Shown here: positions 35,208 to 43,700 of the stretch, in pieces | Numbering within the stretch: position 1 is the first letter of the stretch | How the letters are laid out: each line of letters starts with the position of its first letter | From: Firmicutes bacterium CAG:24053_14 | Lineage (GTDB): Bacteria; Bacillota; Clostridia; Oscillospirales; Oscillospiraceae | Length of the DNA stretch: 64,000 nucleotides | Direction: 5' to 3' | NCBI GenBank assembly: GCA_001916715.1 | Contig: MNSZ01000061.1 | Span: 53,642-117,641, forward strand | Made by a program: the position numbers and the translations under genes | The notes under the pieces: generated by a model | Seen by the model: the letters and a program-made list of their open reading frames with translations, nothing else | What the model was told of the DNA's origin: nothing | Database searches by the model: none

Positions 35208-35618
35208 ATGATTCGCGAAATTTGCAAAGACGAGGCTTTTCTCGCGCAGAAGGCAGAGCCGGCCACGGCGGATGATCTCGGCATTGCGCAGGATCTTTTG
35301 GATACGCTCGTTGCCCACAAGGACGGCTGCGTCGGGATGGCGGCTAACATGATCGGGGTCAACAAGCGCATCATTGCCTTTGAAAACGGCGGAAAATACA
35401 TGATCATGCTCAACCCCGTAATAATAAAAAAGCTCGATCCGTACGAGGCCGAGGAGGGCTGTCTGTCGCTTGTCGGAACGCGCAAAACCGAGCGATGGCG
35501 TTCGATAAGGGTACAGTGGCAAAATGAAAAGCTGCAAAACCGCGCCAAGACCTTCACAGGCTTTACCGCCGAGATAATTCAGCACGAGATCGACCACTGC
35601 GAGGGGATCATAATATGA
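35208..35618 (+). CDS. Peptide deformylase family protein
   Basis: 136 residues with the three deformylase motifs: GCVGMAANMIG (41-51), EGCLSL (about 84-89) with the metal Cys, and HEIDH (about 126-130) with two metal His and the catalytic Glu. In motif 1 the usual Gln is Asn. The protein is shorter than housekeeping deformylases and lacks the C-terminal extension, so it may be a second, specialised copy. GGAGG precedes the ATG. Its stop overlaps the start of the downstream hydrolase pseudogene (ATGA). Confidence 0.87.
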   Translation: MIREICKDEAFLAQKAEPATADDLGIAQDLLDTLVAHKDGCVGMAANMIGVNKRIIAFENGGKYMIMLNPVIIKKLDPYEAEEGCLSLVGTRKTERWRSIRVQWQNEKLQNRAKTFTGFTAEIIQHEIDHCEGIII

Positions 35619-36451
35619 AAAAGTGAGCAAAGATCATTCTGTCGGTGTGCCTTGTGCCGCTGCTTACGCTGGGCATAGGCGGCTATGTCTATGTTTCCGA
35701 CTGCTACCGCGCAGACGAGCAGGCCGCCGCGGCCATGGTGCAGGACGGCGCCGTGGGCATAGAAACAAGCGGCAGCGTGACATGGTTCATACCCGAGCAG
35801 CCCACAGCCGGGCTGATATTCTATCCCGGCGGCAAAGTCGAGCACACGGCATATGCGCCGCTTATGCGAGCCTGCGCCGAGCAGGGCATTATCTGCGCGC
35901 TGGTGAAGATGCCGGGCAATCTTGCGGTTTTGAACGCCGATGCCGCCGACGGGCTGCGGCAGACTCACCCGGAGGTCACGGACTGGTACATCGCCGGGCA
36001 CTCCCTGGGCGGAGCGATGGACGCAAAGCACGCCGAAGATTTTTCGGGGCTGATCCTGCTGGCCGCATATTCCACGAAGGATCTGACGCAGACTCCGCTG
36101 CGTGTGCTGTCGGTCTACGGCTCGGAGGACGGCGTGATGAACCGGGATTCATATGAAAAAGACCGAGCAAATCTGCCTGCCGACACGACCGAGATCATTA
36201 TCGACGGCGGCTGCCACGCGCAGTTCGGCTGCTACGGCGCGCAGGACGGCGACGGCACACCCACAATCTCGGCAGCCGAGCAGATCAGCCAAACCTCCGA
36301 GGCGATAGCTGCATTTGTTGCAGCCGGAAGTCTGTGCTTAAGCTGGCAAGAGCCGAATCCATGTCGCCTGTCAGCGCGCCCTTTCGGCTATTTTTGTGAA
36401 AATATTTGTAATGTAATGGTGCAGTACAGTCCTTTTTATGGTACAGTATAA
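35615..36451 (+). pseudogene. Alpha/beta hydrolase with stop at codon 4 and repeat-derived tail
   Basis: Translation would start at the ATG overlapping the deformylase stop, but reads ATG AAA AAG TGA; after the TGA the same frame continues with a signal-anchor ('AKIILSVCLVPLLTLGIGGY') and a dienelactone-hydrolase-like core: 'FYPGGKVEH', nucleophile elbow GHSLGG, 'VYGSEDGV' and 'GGCHAQFG'. A GTG at 35645 could restart translation but loses part of the signal. The last 38 residues are read from a family A repeat end (36336-36395). Both ends are therefore damaged; TGA is used as stop elsewhere, so recoding is unlikely. Confidence 0.75.
36336..36395. repeat. Family A repeat, solo right end
   Basis: 60 bp beginning GCTTAAGCTGGCAAGAGCC match the right end of the copies at 14.0 and 32.2 kb (about nine bases in ten), then similarity stops. 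It fuses to the hydrolase frame. Confidence 0.7.
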
Positions 36452-36481
36452 GTGGTACACTGCTTACAGGAGGTGGATGTT

Positions 36482-37525
36482 GTGGCTAATGATTACGATT
36501 ACGGGTATGGCGATCTTGAAAACAAACTGATCTCTCTGCTTCGATCCGGGGCGCCCGATTTTGCTGCCGCCGAAGAATTGATACGGCAGGGTGCAGACAT
36601 TAACGCCAGTGGGAATAGCGATGACGAAAACATTCTCTCGGAAATTCTACGCGGTTATTGGTGGTCAGTGCGCGGAGATACTATTCCCGAAGCTTGTGAT
36701 GACTGCGACGAAAGTCACTGTGAGGATTGCGAACACAATCTCAATCTCAACCCAAACCTTGGCGCATCAATGTGTGCAATTATCCGCTTTTTCCTCGATC
36801 ACGGTTTTGATGTGGATAAGTGCAACGGGCGCTTTGGCGCGCAGTGCTTAGAGGCATTGACCCTCTCGACCTTTGACCAATATATAATTGAAGCTACAAA
36901 GCTTTTATTTGATGCCGGTGCTAAAAACATACCCGTTTCATCCCTGTCGGACGATCGGGACCACACGCCATGGGATTCTATTGCTACAGAAGGTAGCTAT
37001 CAGCGCACTTGTGAGCACGATCATTCTTTGGCTAATATTTATGAGGCCGTGTATCAAATCTATCAAGCCGTTGAGGACGGAAAGCCTTACAGCGGAATTG
37101 ATTCGTATGAAATTGCCATTGGCAAGAAAGTGCTGAAAGTTTTTGCGGAAAACAACGGTGATCAGCCCGTCTTCTTTTCTATGGATCTTCCGAAATTCAA
37201 AATGGACAACTGCTATAATCGATCTCTGTATTTTGTTTACGATGGCGGCTTTCTGACAGTGACCAAGTATGCAGATTTCTGGACGGATACCGTTTTGCCG
37301 GCCGTAGATATGATCGATGTTTCAGATAATTTCACCGGCATTGTGGGGCACACCATAAAAGGCTTTACCTATGACCATCGAACAATAGTAAAGGAATCTA
37401 TGCATTACGGACAGCCGATCGTTACGATCGAAATGGACTCCGGGTGCAAAGCCAGATTTTCTGTCAATTTTGGCGAGGTCAAAAAAGAAGAGCGTTCAGC
37501 ATATTACAAGCTCCTCGACGCTTAA
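36482..37525 (+). CDS. Ankyrin-repeat-like protein of unknown function
   Basis: 347 residues from the GTG at 36482, chosen because AGGAGG (36468-36473) lies 8 nt before it. The N-terminal half has ankyrin-like units ('AAAEELIRQGADINASGNSDDENILSEIL', 'IIRFFLDHGFDVDKCNGRFGAQCLEAL', 'ATKLLFDAGAKNIP') and an acidic Cys/His-rich insert. The C-terminal half is beta-rich and not recognised. Base composition looks clearly more AT-rich than its neighbours, suggesting separate acquisition. Upstream are three spaced GTACAGT/GTACACT copies (36424, 36441, 36455). Confidence 0.7.
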   Translation: MANDYDYGYGDLENKLISLLRSGAPDFAAAEELIRQGADINASGNSDDENILSEILRGYWWSVRGDTIPEACDDCDESHCEDCEHNLNLNPNLGASMCAIIRFFLDHGFDVDKCNGRFGAQCLEALTLSTFDQYIIEATKLLFDAGAKNIPVSSLSDDRDHTPWDSIATEGSYQRTCEHDHSLANIYEAVYQIYQAVEDGKPYSGIDSYEIAIGKKVLKVFAENNGDQPVFFSMDLPKFKMDNCYNRSLYFVYDGGFLTVTKYADFWTDTVLPAVDMIDVSDNFTGIVGHTIKGFTYDHRTIVKESMHYGQPIVTIEMDSGCKARFSVNFGEVKKEERSAYYKLLDA

Positions 37526-37563
37526 TGCAATAAATTGTCACCTTAAAAACGCGGAAAAAATCT

Positions 37564-37596
37564 GCCGCTATCGCCTCGGCGATAGCGGCATTTGTT
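37564..37596 (+). terminator. Intrinsic terminator after ankyrin-like gene
   Basis: Perfect 12-bp stem GCCGCTATCGCC with its complement, TC loop, then ATTTGTT. Confidence 0.7.
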
Positions 37597-37617
37597 GCGC
37601 GATTATAAGGTTTCCAC

Positions 37618-38277
37618 TCAGGCTTTGCTCTCGTAGGCGGAAACGTAGCCGACGATTATCTCCGCGCTTTTTTCCGTGCCAACGGAGGAGTCAACCGTCA
37701 ACTCATAGTTTTTGGCCTCGCCCCAGCGCATGCCGGAGATATGCTTATAATAGGCGGCTCTCGCCTTGTCCGAGCGGCGGATATTGCGCTTTGCCTCCTT
37801 GAGCGTGTCGCCGTAAACCTCTTTGACTCTGCCGATGCGAAATTCCATGGGCGCATGGACAAACACGCGCACGACGTTTTCGTAATCCTTCAGTACATAA
37901 TCTGCGCTTCTGCCCACGATGACGCAGCTTCCGTTATCTGCGATCTTCCTTATGATCTTCTCCTGCGCCTCGATTGCATCCTGCACGACACGCGTGCTCA
38001 GATACAGTTCGCGCAGGATATCCGGCGAATTTTTGTGTACATCGGAAATGAACTCCTGATCAAGGCCGCTTTCGTGGGCGGCAAGCGCGATCATCAGAAG
38101 CTGGATCGGATAGATGATCGACAGTGCGGTCAGGCCCGATCCGGAATACCTGCCGACAAAGAGGCTGTCAATAATGTTGTACAGCGCCTGAATAAGCTGC
38201 GCGAGCATAACAGGCGGCGCAAGCCTGAATAAAATTTTGCTGATTTTTTCGGTTCCGAAAAGCTTTGTTGTTTCCAT
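37618..38277 (-). pseudogene. Chimeric remnant: MATE N-terminus joined to cytidylate kinase-like C-terminus
   Basis: 219 residues. Residues 1-66 ('LFRLAPPVMLAQLIQALYNI', 'SLFVGRYSGSGLTALSIIYP') are the first two helices of a MATE transporter. From about residue 67 the sequence is the C-terminal two thirds of a cytidylate kinase-like protein ('GSCVIVGRSADYVLKDY', 'VFVHAPMEFRIGRV', 'RSDKARAAYYKHISG'); its N-terminal P-loop is missing. The in-frame junction is best explained by deletion between two adjacent genes. Kinase activity is unlikely. The gene keeps a strong promoter and GGTGAGG before the ATG. Confidence 0.8.
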
Positions 38278-38310
38278 ATGTGCCTCACCCTTTTCAAACG
38301 GAACTGAGGC

Positions 38311-38339
38311 AGTATATCACCGCCGCCGACAGTTTTCAA
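38311..38339 (-). promoter_or_regulatory. Promoter of the MATE/kinase chimera
   Basis: Minus-strand TTGAAA (38334-38339), 17-nt spacer and TATACT (38311-38316). Confidence 0.7.
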
Positions 38340-38409
38340 TAGGCTCGGCAAAAACAATGCGCGCTGTAATGCATATTCGTCATATCACTCTTTTTATAGC
38401 AAAAAAATC

Positions 38410-38440
38410 TTGACTCTACAATAATTGTAGAGTTTAATAT
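38410..38440 (+). promoter_or_regulatory. MerR-type promoter of the MATE gene
   Basis: TTGACT (38410-38415), a 19-nt spacer and TAATAT (38435-38440). The long spacer carries the perfect palindrome CTCTACAATAATTGTAGAG (38414-38432). A 19-bp spacer with a central dyad is the hallmark of MerR-family activated promoters, and a MerR gene lies downstream of the transporter. Confidence 0.8.
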
Positions 38441-38446
38441 AAGCGT

Positions 38447-38532
38447 GGCGAGGGCCAATCCGTTTTTAATTGTCTATGGGCACAAAATGTATTTTGCGGT
38501 TTCGTTAAGGACGGCCCTCGTCATACTTTTTT
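38447..38532 (+). ncRNA. Structured leader of MATE gene, candidate mepA/guanidine-IV-type riboswitch
   Basis: The leader pairs CGAGGGCC (38449-38456) with GGCCCTCG (38513-38520), enclosing a smaller hairpin CAAAAT-GT-ATTTTG (38482-38495), and is followed by TCATACTTTTTT just before the ribosome binding site. A closed RNA domain ending in a T tract before a MATE gene resembles a riboswitch with terminator. Guanidine-IV (mepA motif) RNAs sit before MATE genes in clostridia, but the match was not verified. Confidence 0.45.
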
Positions 38533-38545
38533 GAGGTGATATACC

Positions 38546-39889
38546 GTGGAGCGCAATCTTACAACGGGCAGCGTTTTCAAAAACATCGTCATTTTCTCGC
38601 TGCCGTATTTTCTGTCTTACTTCCTCCAGACCCTTTACGGACTGGCGGATTTATTTATTATAGGCCAATATGAGGGCGTTGCATCGACAACGGCGGTTTC
38701 CGTCGGCAGCCAGGTCATGCACATGCTGACGGTCATGATCGTCGGCCTTGCTATGGGCACGACGGTGTCTATAGGCCGCGCGGTCGGAGCAGGCGACAAA
38801 AAGCGCATGTCCGCCTGTGTGGGAAACACCGTTACGCTGTTCATGCTCGTTTCCGTCGTGCTGACGGCGGCGCTGGTGCTGCTGGTCGATCCCATCGTTT
38901 CCGTGATGTCAACTCCGGCCGAAGCCGTGGACGGCACGGCGCGGTACCTCACCGTGTGCTTTATCGGCATCCCGTTTATAACCGCGTACAACATCATAAG
39001 CAGCATTTTCCGCGGCATGGGCGACAGCAAAAGCCCCATGTATTTCATTGCGGTGGCCTGCGCGGCAAACATCGCGCTCGACTATCTGTTCATGGGTGCG
39101 ATGCGCCTCGGCCCCGTGGGCGCTGCGCTGGGCACAACGCTTGCGCAGGCGATAAGCGTGCTCGTTGCATTTATCGCCATCCGCCGGCGCAGGAGCGTTG
39201 CCGTTTCGCGCGCCGATCTTCGCCCCCGGCGCGACGTTATGGGGCAGATCCTCGGCATCGGCGTGCCCGTTGCGCTTCAGGACGGGCTTATCCAGATCGC
39301 GTTCATCCTCATAACCGTTATCGCAAATCTCCGCGGGCTGACGGACTCGGCCGCGGTCGGCATAGTCGAAAAGCTCATAAGCTTCCTGTTCCTTGTTCCG
39401 TCGTCGATGCTCTCGGCGGTATCCGCCATCGGCGCGCAGAACATCGGCGCCGGGGATTACGGCCGGGCAAAGCAAACTATGTGGTACGCCATCGGCATTG
39501 CCGTCGGCTTCGGCGTCATAGTCAGCGTCCTGTTCCAGTTTATCGCCGAGCCGGTGGTCGGCCTGTTTACACCGGATGAGGGCGTTATCGCCGCCGGCGG
39601 GCAGTACATGCACGGCTACATCTTCGACTGCCTGTTTGCAGGCATCCACTTCTGCTTCAGCGGATATTTCTGCGCCTGCGGCAAGTCGATGATCTCGTTT
39701 ATCCACAACATTTCGGGCGTTGCGCTTGTGCGCGTTCCGGGCGCATACCTGATGTCGAAAATGTACCCTGCAACGCTGCTCCCGATGGGGCTTGCAACGG
39801 CGGCAGGCTCGATTTTGCAGGTTCTTATCTGCATCGTCGCATACAGAATAATATGCCGCCGCGGAAAGGACGTGCATGCCCTTGGATAA
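38546..39889 (+). CDS. MATE-family efflux transporter
   Basis: 447 residues, full length, with about 12 hydrophobic segments in two MatE halves ('NIVIFSLPYFLSYFLQTLYG' start, 'LADLFIIGQYEGVASTTAVSVG', and 'GVPVALQDGLIQIAFI' opening the second half). It should export cationic drugs or metabolites using a Na+ or H+ gradient. Start is GTG at 38546, with GAGGTG 7 nt before. Controlled by a MerR-type promoter and a structured leader. The MerR regulator gene overlaps its 3' end by 14 nt. Confidence 0.92.
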   Translation: MERNLTTGSVFKNIVIFSLPYFLSYFLQTLYGLADLFIIGQYEGVASTTAVSVGSQVMHMLTVMIVGLAMGTTVSIGRAVGAGDKKRMSACVGNTVTLFMLVSVVLTAALVLLVDPIVSVMSTPAEAVDGTARYLTVCFIGIPFITAYNIISSIFRGMGDSKSPMYFIAVACAANIALDYLFMGAMRLGPVGAALGTTLAQAISVLVAFIAIRRRRSVAVSRADLRPRRDVMGQILGIGVPVALQDGLIQIAFILITVIANLRGLTDSAAVGIVEKLISFLFLVPSSMLSAVSAIGAQNIGAGDYGRAKQTMWYAIGIAVGFGVIVSVLFQFIAEPVVGLFTPDEGVIAAGGQYMHGYIFDCLFAGIHFCFSGYFCACGKSMISFIHNISGVALVRVPGAYLMSKMYPATLLPMGLATAAGSILQVLICIVAYRIICRRGKDVHALG

Positions 39890-40404
39890 AAGCAAGCTGT
39901 TTTCCATAGGCGACGTTGCCGGGCTTTTCAACCTCAGCACCGGTACGCTGCGCCACTATGAAACGCTGGGGCTTATCACGCCCGAGTACACAGACCCCGA
40001 CACGGGCTATCGCTACTACAGCGTGCGGCAGTTCGAGCCGCTTAACACCGTGCGCTATCTGCGCATGCTGGATATGCCGCTCGGCTCGATCGGCGATTTT
40101 CTCCAAAACCGAGACGTTGACGTCATTGAGCAGAAGCTCCGCCGTCAAAAGGAAGAGATTCTGGAAAAGCAGCGCGAGCTTGCCGTTATCGAGGTGAAAA
40201 TGCTGCCGCCCTGCCGCCTTGTCTGGGTCGAAAAACCGCTGAGTATTGATGATTCGCTTGACATGGAGCTTCCCATACGCAGGCTCGACAGCGCGCAGGA
40301 CACGGCTGTTTTTCTCGGCAAGGTCGGCGTCGGTATCTCGCGAGAGAATCTGCGATCCTGAAAAATTCGTCAACGAGATCAGCATCCCGATAGAGAACAA
40401 ATAG
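39876..40404 (+). pseudogene. MerR-family regulator with deleted effector domain
   Basis: The frame encodes 161 residues: a MerR winged helix (8-75, 'FSIGDVAGLFNLSTGTLRHYETLGLI', 'YRYYSVRQFEPL'), the dimerisation coiled coil (80-118) and the start of a GyrI-like drug-binding domain, then stops after 'GISRENLRS'. In the +1 frame the next bases encode PEKFVNEISIPIENK and a TAG at 40402, which matches the normal C-terminus of such regulators. About 100 codons between are missing and the junction is out of frame. DNA binding may persist without drug sensing. Confidence 0.75.
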
Positions 40405-40433
40405 AAAAAGACCTCGTCCAACCGGACGCGGTC
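40405..40433 (-). terminator. rpmE intrinsic terminator
   Basis: 10-bp stem with one mismatch (40410-40419 with 40424-40433); on the minus strand it ends in TTTTT. Confidence 0.8.
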
Positions 40434-40453
40434 TTAAACTTTGTAATCTTAAA

Positions 40454-40654
40454 TTACTTAATGCCGTACTTCTTGTTGAACTTATCAACACGGCCGCTGG
40501 TATCGACCAGCTTCTGCTTGCCGGTGTAGAAGGGGTGGCACTTCGAGCAGATCTCGACGGTGATGCCGGGGCGGGTCGAGCCGGTCTCGATGGTTGCGCC
40601 GCAAGCGCACTTTATAACGGTGGGCTGATAGTTAGGATGGATTCCTGCCTTCAT
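40454..40654 (-). CDS. rpmE: 50S ribosomal protein L31
   Basis: 66 residues, typical bL31. It is the zinc-binding form: Cys16, Cys18, Cys36 and Cys39 ('KCACG' and 'CSKCHP'). L31 sits on the central protuberance and bridges subunits. GAGGAG precedes the ATG. It has its own promoter and terminator; the leader has a hairpin CACGC-AAAA-GCGTG (40688-40701), a possible autoregulatory site. Confidence 0.97.
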   Translation of the reverse strand: MKAGIHPNYQPTVIKCACGATIETGSTRPGITVEICSKCHPFYTGKQKLVDTSGRVDKFNKKYGIK

Positions 40655-40720
40655 TGTTCATATCTCCTCGTCGTAGGCTATCTTGAGCACGCAAAAGCGT
40701 GGTTACAAGACGCAAAGGTA

Positions 40721-40749
40721 ATTGTAGCACAGCACTTTGCTATTTGCAA
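40721..40749 (-). promoter_or_regulatory. rpmE promoter
   Basis: Minus-strand TTGCAA (40744-40749), 17-nt spacer and TACAAT (40721-40726), overlapping the end of addA. Confidence 0.65.
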
Positions 40750-43700
40750 GAACTTTTTACGGTTTCGCCGGAATATAAAAAATACAAAACGCACTCGCGC
40801 ACGGGCTTGCCTGTCATCCGCTGTGCGGCATAGGCATAGGCCTCAAGCTGTTTTGAATAGGTCTGCGCACGCTCGGCGGTCTCCTCGCCGCGGACTCGGT
40901 CGGTTTTATAGTCGATTATCGTAAGCTCGCCGGCCTCCTCGATCATGCAGTCGATAACGCCCTGCATGAGCACGCTCTCACCCTCGCCGCCGGGGAAGAA
41001 TTTTTCCGCCGGGCAAAGCAGCGAAAACTTAAACTCGCGCTTTCGCGCATCGGCCGACATTATGCGCCTGCCGAGCGGCGAGGAAAACAGGCGCAGTATG
41101 CTGCCGGTATCGACGGCCTCGGCCTGCCGGGGGCTTAAAAAGCGCGCTGCGGTCAGCCGCGCAAGCTCCTCGCGTATCTCCTGCTCGGTGCCTGTTTTTT
41201 CATAGTCGATGTATTGCAGAAGCATATGCGTCGCCGTGCCGCGCGCGGTGGGGCTGAGCTTATCCCCGCCGCCGAGACGGGGCGCGCGAAAATGAGCATG
41301 CTGCATCGGCACGATGCTCTGCGCCTCCTCGTCGGGCGCTTCAAGGCGCTTCAGCTCCGTTGCCGTGACCTTCGAGGGCAGCGCGGACGCGGCCGCATGC
41401 GGATACGAAAACGCGGCGTTTTTCTCAAGCTCAGCAACAAGCTCCGGGTCTGCATAGGCAATGTCCGCCACGGCTGCGGTATCCTGACCGGCCTCCTGAG
41501 CCTCAGTGCTCAAAAAGCTCAGGCGGAATTTTTCATCCTCGGTGCTCAGCTGAGCATAGATCATCCATTCGGCCATGCTAGATGCATTAAGCAGTATCTC
41601 CGGTGACATGGGGCGCGTGCATTGCAGCATCATTTTCTGCATTTTTTCCTCGGGATGCTTTATCGCCGCCGTAACAATGAGCCTTTCGCGCGCGCGCGTG
41701 AGCGCGACGTATAAAAGGCGCATCTCCTCGGAAAGCTGCTCGCGCCGCAGCCGCTGCTTTATCGCGCTGCGCGCAAGGCCGGGGTATTCAAGTCTGCGCG
41801 CGGTGTCGTAGATCTTGGCGCCAAGGCCAAGCTCGGGATGAACGAGCACTGTCTGCTTGAGGTCGGCATCGTTGAACCTGCGAGAGGTATCGCACACAAA
41901 AACGACCGGAAATTCAAGTCCCTTGGATTTGTGGATGGTCATTATCTTCACCGCATCGTCGGATGATGCCGCACCCATGTCTCCGCCGCGCTCGGCAAGC
42001 TGCCTGAGCCAGCGGCAGAAGCGGTGCAGTCCGCGAAATCCGCCGGCGGAAAAGCGCTTTGCAAGCGTGAGCATCATGCGCATGTTAGCGCACCTCTGCG
42101 GCGCATCCTGCATGGCAGCGCAAAGCGCCATGAGGTCGAGCTCATCATAGACAAACATCAAAAGCTCGTCGATCGACATTTCGGGAGCGCGCGAGCGCAA
42201 TTTATCGAGCGTCTTCAGAAAATTCGCGCATTTTTCGTTATCCTGCGCGGCGGCTTTGAGCGCCGTGTAAAAATCCGAATTTCGGTCGGCAAGGCGTATC
42301 TCCGTCAGCTCATCGGCGGAAAAGCCGAATGCGCCCGAGCGCAGCACCGCGATGAGCGCAACATCCTGATGCGGATTGTCGATAACCGCAAGCAGGCTCA
42401 TAAGCGAGGCTATCTCCGTCGAGCCGAAGAAGCTGCCTCCCTGACCTGCCGCAACGGGTATGCCGCGCAGGATAAGCTCGCGGCGGTAGGTCTCGCCTAC
42501 GGAGTTTGCCGAGCGCATGAGCAGCGCGATATCCCCGTAGCCGAGCGCGCGGCCGTTTACCGTCATGCCCGAGTGCATGAGTTCAAGGATCTTCTCAGCG
42601 ACGGCAGCGGCCTCCTTTTCGGCCTTGCCGCGCAGATCGTCCTCGTCGGCACTGACATCGATGAGAACAAGCTCCGGAGAAACGCCCTCGTCCTCATACA
42701 CACCTCCGCATTTGAGCTGCGCGTTCTCGTCGTAATCAACCTCGCCGAGTTTTTTCGACATGCAGACTTCAAAAACGCCGTTTATGCCGTCGATCACCTC
42801 ACGGCGCGAGCGGAAGTTTTCCTGAAGCATTATCTTCACAGGCTCGCCCTCGCGCGCATCGGGCAAAAATGCGTATTTTTCATATTTATCGGTGAATATC
42901 AGGGGATCGGCAAGGCGGAAGCGATAGATCGACTGCTTCACGTCGCCGACCATGAACAGGTTGCTCCCATCCCTCGAAAGTGCGCGGAATATCTCGTCCT
43001 GAACGGAATTTACGTCCTGATACTCATCGACCATGATCTCGCAAAAGCGCTCGCCGGTTTCGCGTGCAAGGGCTGTCGGGCTTCCGTCCTCGTTCGTCAG
43101 AAGCTGGGCGGTAAGGTGCTCAAGGTCTGCAAAATCGACCTCTGCCCTGCGGCGCTTTTCGGTGCCGTAGGCCCTGTCAAAGCGCAGGGTCAGCTCGATG
43201 AGCGCGCGCATGGCCGGCGCCGAGGCGCGCATGTCGCTCAGGAGCTTTTCGCTGTCGTCCGAGAGCATTTTCGTGAATTTTTCGCAGTCCTTTTTGCACA
43301 GAGTACGCACCTGCTTTACATACTCGGAAAGCTCGGGGTCTGGCGAATTTAAAAGCCTGCCGAGCGTTGGGAAGCTTACGGGCAGCTCCTGCCGCGCCCT
43401 GTCCCAGCCGAGGGCGCACGCGCGCGAGAGCGAGCGCAGCGAAAGCGCGGTATCCGCACAGCTCGGGCCGTATTTTTCGGCAATGACCTTGTTTTCGGCC
43501 GCCCTTTGGCAAACATCGTCCATCCTCTGCGCCCAGTATTGCGCCGAGGCGCTGATCTCCTCGAGGATCTCCGCGCCCCAGACGGTTTTTCCGGCATCGT
43601 CGGCATTTGCTTCTATTGCGCAAAGCTGCTCGCCCAGCCACTTTGCAGGGCGCGCGTGGCTTTGCGTTTTGCGGTGCAGCGCAAGCACCGTTTCCGCAAG

